Assembly: GCA_024638525.1 (NCBI GenBank)
Contig: JAHEKB010000048.1
Coordinates: 1,492 to 12,011, forward strand
From: Bacteroidota bacterium
Lineage (GTDB): Bacteria > Bacteroidota > Bacteroidia > NS11-12g > UBA9320
DNA: 10,520 nt
Direction: 5' to 3'
In this document: one piece after another, positions 5,671-10,520 of the stretch
Numbering within the stretch: the first letter of the stretch is position 1
Layout: every line of letters starts with the position of its first letter
Notes under the pieces: generated by a model
Told to the model about the DNA's origin: nothing
The model's input: the letters and a program-made list of their open reading frames with translations, nothing else
Database searches by the model: none
Translations under genes and position numbers: made by a program

Positions 5671-7092
5671 TCAGGGTGCTCCCACTCTGTGCATTGCACA
5701 ACGGAAACCAAGGGTTGAGAGCGCTTGCTCTTCATCCAACCATCTTCTTGTTCCCGGCGAAGCCCAGTAGATTCTATCGTTCCAAGATCCACCTTTGTAC
5801 ACTCTTGCTTGATTGTCGATCAAGGTAGTTACTCCGTATTCGTAGCCTTGCTCGCCGTCCATATAATCCACCTCATCCAGGTACCCAATATTGTCGGCTT
5901 TCTTATAATTTCTTCTTCCTATGTTCTCTTCTTCGCTAACCGGCACATAAACCAGTCTACCCAAACTGTCTTTGAGATCAACCACACCATCCTCATCCAA
6001 CTGTTTCTTCGTGAAGAAATTTCCTCGGAAAGAGTTGAAATCTGTCATATCTTCATACGACAACGGACGATAAATGTCCATAACCCATTCAGCCACGTTC
6101 CCACTCATATTGTATAAGCCGTGGTCATTTGGCCAGTAAGATCCCACAGGAACCGTAATAAATCCTTTGTCGTTCAAACGATTAGCTATACCTCCTTGGT
6201 CACCTTTACCTCTTTTGACATTGGCATTGATCAATCCTCTATTGATTTCCTTTCCGCCGGTGTGTCTAACGGTCAAACCTTCCCAAGAGTATATTTTCTT
6301 GTTGTTGACGTTCTCATAGGTCGAAGCACCAACGTTTGCTTGAGCAGCGTATTCCCACTCCGCTTCCGTAGGTAAACGATAATCGGGAAGCATGATTCCA
6401 TCTTCCATTCTCACCCTGCGTGTACCTTTTTTGGTTCTGTAATCCTTCATCTGTTTTTTGCCCAATCTCAGTCCGTCATCTTGCCCTACATAATAGGCGC
6501 CGGTATTGAAGTTGGCCTCATTCATTTGATTTGGATCTGGCTCCAAAATGCCTTCTCGAATCATGATCATCTCGTTGACACGATCTGTTCTCCATGCAGC
6601 ATATTGAGTTGCTTGTCTCCAGTTCACCCCTACAACAGGATAGTCCTGATAAGCAGGGTGACGGTAGTAATATTCTACATATGGCTCGTTATAAGCCAGC
6701 CTGTCTCTCCAAACCAAAGTATCTGGAAGAGCATTTATGGATACCTCGGGGTAATCCACATACACTCTTTGCAACCAATAGACGTATTCCCTGTAGTGGT
6801 TGTTGGTTACTTCGGTCTCATCCATGTAAAAGGATGGGACAGTTACTTTTCTTTCAATGTTATCGTGTTCGTAGAGGACATCGTGTTCAGACGAACCCAT
6901 GGTAAATGTTCCCCCTTTTACCAGCACAAGACCCGGACCCGTTTCCTGTCCAGCGTATTCATGCTTTTCAAAACCTCCCCATTTGGAATCGTTGTAATTC
7001 CAACCAGTAGTAGACGATTGTTCCTTCTTGCAAGAGGTAGGCACTAAGAATAATAGTGCTAGGGCTCCCACAGTTAGTTTGTTAAATCTCAT
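5671..7092 (-). CDS. gldJ: Gliding motility / type IX secretion lipoprotein GldJ (FGE-fold pseudoenzyme)
   Basis: A 473-residue lipoprotein. The start at 7092 is chosen over an upstream in-frame ATG at 7140 because it places a signal peptide (1-20) directly before Cys21 in VPTSCKK; Pro at -3 is a loose lipobox. A short TTGWNYND segment follows, as in known GldJ proteins, then a formylglycine-generating-enzyme (SUMF1) fold at about 52-470: GGTFTMG (60-66), YMDETEVTN, YRLPTEAEWEYAA, NMSGNVAEWV, KGGSW (433-437) and LGFRC near the end. The two catalytic cysteines of true FGE are Asp439 and Ala444 here, so it should be structural. In Flavobacterium, GldJ is a periplasm-facing outer-membrane lipoprotein needed for gliding, T9SS secretion and stability of its paralogue GldK. 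It lies 70 nt downstream of the porP-like gene with no terminator between, so cotranscription is likely. GldK is the main alternative, but no gldL follows. Confidence 0.88.
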   Translation of the reverse strand: MRFNKLTVGALALLFLVPTSCKKEQSSTTGWNYNDSKWGGFEKHEYAGQETGPGLVLVKGGTFTMGSSEHDVLYEHDNIERKVTVPSFYMDETEVTNNHYREYVYWLQRVYVDYPEVSINALPDTLVWRDRLAYNEPYVEYYYRHPAYQDYPVVGVNWRQATQYAAWRTDRVNEMIMIREGILEPDPNQMNEANFNTGAYYVGQDDGLRLGKKQMKDYRTKKGTRRVRMEDGIMLPDYRLPTEAEWEYAAQANVGASTYENVNNKKIYSWEGLTVRHTGGKEINRGLINANVKRGKGDQGGIANRLNDKGFITVPVGSYWPNDHGLYNMSGNVAEWVMDIYRPLSYEDMTDFNSFRGNFFTKKQLDEDGVVDLKDSLGRLVYVPVSEEENIGRRNYKKADNIGYLDEVDYMDGEQGYEYGVTTLIDNQARVYKGGSWNDRIYWASPGTRRWLDEEQALSTLGFRCAMHRVGAP

Positions 7093-7162
7093 AATTCCTA
7101 AGCTAAATGATAACTCGATTTTATCTTTTATATTGTGCAATAATAATGAAATTCAGGCTCAA

Positions 7163-8158
7163 TTAAAAATCGGGACAGCTGAGTTTGCGCCACTTTGCAG
7201 GGCGTTGACGCGCACACCACTCGATTCCGGCAGACACTTCATGTGAGCCCGGAGCGGCCGATTTTGCACCTGAAACAGTAAGGTCATAACTATAACCAAA
7301 CTTAAAACGATCCTTTCTAAAGCCGACCAATGCGATCAAGGCATCAGAATTTCCATATTCCCCAAATGTCTGTCTGAACCAAAGACCGGTAACCAATGGT
7401 CCTTTATTCAAGTAGAAACCGATGTTCATCTGCGTAAACTTGTTCTGCATCATGAACAAAACATTAGGTGAAATAGTGCTTTCTGGCACCCTTCTTCCAT
7501 CTAGCGGGATAACAACACCTCCATGCCCGGTAAAGCGCATTGGAATGGTGGCCTCCTGATTGCCGTAGAATGATTGGTTGGGTTCTATAATATTATGTAC
7601 TGCAATACCTCCATAGAAATTCTCGGAGTAAGCTAACATACCCGCAGAGAAGTTGGCAAAAGATATCCGATCAGAACCATAAGGTTCGTTGGTCGGATTC
7701 GTGAAACCAGTGGTTGGATTGATCTGATCCTCGAATCTCAACCTAGACCAGTCAATACTTCTTTGGCCGTATGTCCCCTGTATACCAAACCTCATAGCAA
7801 AGGTCTTTGTAACCCTCCATTGATATGAATAGATCGCGGACACACCTGTAGAGGTCAAAAGACCCTCTCCTGCGCGGTCATCCAGTACTAACAAGCCTAT
7901 TCCACCGCCAATTTTGTCAAAGTGCTGGTCAAAACTGGCCGCGGTGGTAACAAAAGTACCCGGCAAGCTTGGCCATTGTTGTCTGTAATTTATCACGGCT
8001 CTTCCTCCACCATTACAAGTACCCGTACCTGCAAAGGCGGGGTTCGTATAAAGAGGAGTGGCGAAGAACTGCGTAAATTCAGGATCTTGCGCCTTCAACT
8101 CACTTACTCCAAGCAGTGCGATTGCAACAAAAGAAATTGCTTTAAGCTTGATTCTCAT
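7163..8158 (-). CDS. Type IX secretion outer-membrane protein, PorP/SprF family
   Basis: A 331-residue protein with a signal peptide (1-23, cleavage before QDPEF). The start at 8158 is preferred over an in-frame ATG at 8179 because the promoter box at 8179-8186 abuts the longer form and the shorter form has a normal signal peptide. Seen: QDPEFTQFFATPLYTNPAFAG at about 24-44 is the family's opening motif. It is followed by repeated amphipathic strands rich in Gly and aromatics, as in a beta-barrel, and the C-terminus ends in a Cys-containing, basic KWRKLSCPDF tail often seen in flavobacterial members. Known: PorP is an outer-membrane T9SS component that interacts with the PorK/GldK ring, while SprF-type paralogues serve individual cargo proteins such as SprB. 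Sequence alone does not decide which type this is. Its place upstream of gldJ and divergent from porU argues for a general role rather than a cargo-specific one. Confidence 0.88.
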   Translation of the reverse strand: MRIKLKAISFVAIALLGVSELKAQDPEFTQFFATPLYTNPAFAGTGTCNGGGRAVINYRQQWPSLPGTFVTTAASFDQHFDKIGGGIGLLVLDDRAGEGLLTSTGVSAIYSYQWRVTKTFAMRFGIQGTYGQRSIDWSRLRFEDQINPTTGFTNPTNEPYGSDRISFANFSAGMLAYSENFYGGIAVHNIIEPNQSFYGNQEATIPMRFTGHGGVVIPLDGRRVPESTISPNVLFMMQNKFTQMNIGFYLNKGPLVTGLWFRQTFGEYGNSDALIALVGFRKDRFKFGYSYDLTVSGAKSAAPGSHEVSAGIEWCARQRPAKWRKLSCPDF

Positions 8159-8178
8159 TACTCTAAATATTTGATTCA

Positions 8179-8186
8179 CAAAAATA
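8179..8186 (-). promoter_or_regulatory. Bacteroidota -7 box for the porP-like gene and gldJ
   Basis: Read on the minus strand this is TATTTTTG, a full match to TAnnTTTG, ending 20 nt before the ATG at 8158. There is no obvious second promoter in the 70-nt gap before gldJ, so this one probably drives both genes. A clear -33 TTG is missing. Confidence 0.5.
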
Positions 8187-8293
8187 TGATTATTGTAAAG
8201 ATACGTTAATTTTTACTAAATATTGTTCGTCATGACTAGTGAAAACAATAAAATTCGCCCCTAATTTGTTGTATTAACTGAATGCTTACCTCA

Positions 8294-10520
8294 ATGCGAA
8301 AACTCGGCCTAATTGGCGTCCTATTGCTGTGCACCCAAAACTTGCTCTTCGCTCAAGCTCAACAGAATATTTCCAAGCAAGTTGAGTGGGTGGAATTGGA
8401 AGAAAGCGAACCAGAAGAGGATGGATATACCTTTATTAAGCGCCCGATTTGGTGCACTGGATGTTTGGAAAGCATTGAAAATGAATTCTTTGTGCCAATC
8501 ATCTCCGAATTAATCCCCACTGCTGGCAGAGAGATCATTGACATTAAGTTGGTTCCTAAGAAAAGCTCGCAAGTCAGTAATAAAGAATTATCCGGGAACT
8601 TAGAATCCGATTATAGAATTATTAGCGTTCCCATCAGAATAAAGGGTGAGATGTACACCTCCGTGCAACTGACCCCTATGAGAAAATCAGCAGATGGTGT
8701 TGAGGTTTTAGAAAACTATGACTTAGAACTGATTTTCAAGACTTCGAATACTTCTCCAAATAGAAAATCTAAAAAAGATCAAACCTATACATCGGTATTG
8801 AGTCAAGCGGAGTCCTATAAAATATCGGTTTATCAAAGTGGTGTTTTTAAGCTCGATAAGGATTTTTTTGATCAATCGGGCATTGATATCAGTGACTTGA
8901 GATTTTCGACCTTTAATATTTACGGCAACGGAGGGGCTATGCTTCCAGAAGTCATCGCCGATCCGCGCTTTGAGGATTTGAGGCAAAATGCCATTTACAT
9001 TTTGGATCAAAATTCAAACGACATTATGGAGGCTGGAGATTATGTGCTCTGGTATGCTCAAGGACCAGATGCCATTGACTACGACTTGAATCAGGCCATA
9101 TACCGCTACTCAAAGAACGATTTTGAAGATCGAGCTTATTACTTCTTGCAATGGGGTCAAGATGCCAGCCTACTCATTTCTGACATAGCAAACGGTGCTG
9201 CTAGCACGCCTGATGTCACCTTAGAGCGATACGACCACATCATCCACCACGAGGAAGACGAAATAAACCACATCCATTCCGGTAGAATATGGTGGGGAGA
9301 TGAAATGTCTGGAAGCCAGACAGTTAAAACTTTCAATTATTCAGTGGAAGGCCTGCTTACTGGAGAAAATCTCTTCTTTAAGACTTTCACATCTGCCCGT
9401 TCACTGAGCTCAAGCTTTATAAGCATTAGCGTGAATGGAGAGACGACAAATTCGGTTCATTCTTCCGTATCAGGAGAATTTGATGCTAATTATACGGCCG
9501 GTTCCAAATACAGTCAGATCAACGCCAATATCAGTTCCAATGCCATATCTGTCCGCTATGATTACAGCAGGCCACTTACAGATTCTAAGGCATGGATAGA
9601 TTACTTTGATATAGTTGCTCCTAGAAATTTGAACGCCTATGAGGATCAACAGCGATTCTACTCGACCGAATCCTTGATAAATGGTACCGTTAAATATAGA
9701 ATTGGGAATACGGCCGGTTATTCAGTGTGGGATGTGACAGATCACACTAGACCTGGCAATCAATTGATGTATTCAGATGGAGCGGACATGGCGTTCAATG
9801 TCAATTCAGATGATCAGAATTTGCGTAGATATCATATGTTTAAGCCATCGGCTGCTTATGAACCAACTTTTATTGAAAAGGTTGAGATTCAAAATCTACA
9901 TGGGCTTTCTGATCTTGAATATATAATCGTAACACACCCAAATTTCATCGAAGAAGCAGAGGAGCTTGCTCAATTTCATCGCGATTATTCCAATTTGACC
10001 GTTGAGGTGGTAAAGACAACGGAGATATTCAATGAATTCTCGTCGGGATCTGAAGATGTTACGGCCATCCGCGATTTTACCAAGCTTTTATACGACAGAG
10101 GACAAAATGGAGCAAAGGCCCTCCGCTTTATATTGCTTTTTGGTGATGCCAGTTACGATCATAAGGACAGGATTGAGAACAACACCAATTATGTGCCCAT
10201 CTACCAAAGTTTCAATTCATACTTACCTGCTGCATCGCACTGTTCAGATGATTACTATGCCATTTTGGATGACGACGAGGGCTATTGGGGATTAAGTCCC
10301 CGTTTTGAAGGTCTGGATATTGGAGTGGGCAGGCTGCCGGTTTCTTCCAAATCAGAGGCTCAGCTCATCGTGGACAAGATCAAACACTATCACCAGGCGA
10401 GTTTTGGAAATTGGGTCGATAGGTTGAGTTTCCTTGGAGACGACGAAGACAACAATGTTCACTTTTTCTGCTCAGAGGAGCTGACCAGTATTGTGCAAAA
10501 TCAGAATCCTAGATTCAATA
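8294..10520 (+). CDS. porU: Type IX secretion sortase PorU, C25-family peptidase, N-terminal part
   Basis: An open frame of 742 codons runs to the window end with no stop; full-length PorU is about 1,150-1,300 residues. Start: ATG at 8294 gives a classic signal peptide (MRKLG, a hydrophobic stretch, then FAQA); an in-frame ATG at 8282 adds four residues. Residues about 30-530 are a beta-rich N-terminal region. The gingipain-type (C25) domain begins near 540 (DLEYIIVTHPNF), followed by FGDASYD at 616-622, SDDYY at 651-655 and GVGRLPV at 677-683, all typical of PorU. The catalytic GHG histidine and the later cysteine are expected downstream, so activity cannot be judged. Known: PorU sits on the cell surface with PorV, cleaves C-terminal secretion signals and in some species attaches cargo to lipopolysaccharide. 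An uncommon-looking CTGC pair occurs at 54-57. It is divergent from the porP-like/gldJ pair. Confidence 0.93.
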   Translation, partial: MRKLGLIGVLLLCTQNLLFAQAQQNISKQVEWVELEESEPEEDGYTFIKRPIWCTGCLESIENEFFVPIISELIPTAGREIIDIKLVPKKSSQVSNKELSGNLESDYRIISVPIRIKGEMYTSVQLTPMRKSADGVEVLENYDLELIFKTSNTSPNRKSKKDQTYTSVLSQAESYKISVYQSGVFKLDKDFFDQSGIDISDLRFSTFNIYGNGGAMLPEVIADPRFEDLRQNAIYILDQNSNDIMEAGDYVLWYAQGPDAIDYDLNQAIYRYSKNDFEDRAYYFLQWGQDASLLISDIANGAASTPDVTLERYDHIIHHEEDEINHIHSGRIWWGDEMSGSQTVKTFNYSVEGLLTGENLFFKTFTSARSLSSSFISISVNGETTNSVHSSVSGEFDANYTAGSKYSQINANISSNAISVRYDYSRPLTDSKAWIDYFDIVAPRNLNAYEDQQRFYSTESLINGTVKYRIGNTAGYSVWDVTDHTRPGNQLMYSDGADMAFNVNSDDQNLRRYHMFKPSAAYEPTFIEKVEIQNLHGLSDLEYIIVTHPNFIEEAEELAQFHRDYSNLTVEVVKTTEIFNEFSSGSEDVTAIRDFTKLLYDRGQNGAKALRFILLFGDASYDHKDRIENNTNYVPIYQSFNSYLPAASHCSDDYYAILDDDEGYWGLSPRFEGLDIGVGRLPVSSKSEAQLIVDKIKHYHQASFGNWVDRLSFLGDDEDNNVHFFCSEELTSIVQNQNPRFN

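Noticed and set aside
5502..5792. Minus-strand frame running from the 3' end of gldJ through the terminator and GGGAAC repeats
   Set aside because: It is out of frame with gldJ, crosses a strong terminator and ends in repeat-encoded low-complexity sequence, so it is a by-product of the repeats.
5725..7047. Several plus-strand frames opposite gldJ
   Set aside because: They are antisense shadows without recognisable domains or starts, and gldJ is unambiguous.
8262..8268. TAATTTG as a -7 box for porU
   Set aside because: It has one base too few between TA and TTTG and no -33 element, so it is too weak to annotate.
8313..10295. Short frames on both strands overlapping porU
   Set aside because: The continuous 742-codon porU frame, with C25 motifs in register up to the window edge, explains this region.

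Overview
The window is chromosomal DNA from a member of the Bacteroidota, most likely a marine-type Flavobacteriales. The support is type IX secretion/gliding genes (porU, a porP/sprF-family gene, gldJ), four start regions carrying the Bacteroidota -7 promoter box TAnnTTTG, no clear Shine-Dalgarno sequences, and AT-rich intergenic DNA. There is no tRNA, rRNA, insertion sequence, phage gene or CRISPR array. Most of the window is ordinary core genome.

Layout, left to right. (1) 1-264, minus: N-terminal 88 codons of a cobalamin-dependent acyl-CoA mutase, best matched to fused isobutyryl-CoA mutase IcmF. (2) 379-2409, plus: a membrane class III nucleotide cyclase with periplasmic TPR repeats. It is divergent from the mutase, and both promoter boxes lie in the 114-bp gap. 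(3) 2410-2850: a gene-free stretch that looks like a minus-strand structured RNA locus. It holds an intrinsic terminator that pairs fully only on the minus strand, a hairpin with a GCAA loop on that strand, two 13-bp direct repeats and a possible sigma-54-like element. (4) 2851-3567, plus: an unusually short class IV PLP aminotransferase/lyase. (5) 3658-4965, minus: S-adenosylhomocysteine hydrolase (ahcY), separated from gene 4 by a bidirectional terminator. (6) 5053-5466, plus: a BrxA/BrxB-type bacilliredoxin, divergent from ahcY. (7) 5467-5670: two families of short tandem repeats, then a second bidirectional terminator. (8) 5671-7092 and 7163-8158, minus: gldJ downstream of a porP/sprF-family gene, probably one transcript. 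(9) 8294-10520, plus: porU, divergent from the porP-like gene and cut by the window end before its expected catalytic His and Cys.

How the genes fit together. The right-hand third is a type IX secretion island: an outer-membrane PorP-like protein, the GldJ lipoprotein (an FGE fold without the catalytic cysteines), and the PorU sortase that processes C-terminal secretion signals. The middle pair, ahcY and the bacilliredoxin, links the methyl cycle and thiol redox, though only by adjacency. The left part holds acyl-CoA mutation and a cyclic-nucleotide signalling protein. The most plausible undescribed element is the orphan minus-strand RNA locus at about 2408-2650. This is an inference from structure and needs expression data or comparative sequence.
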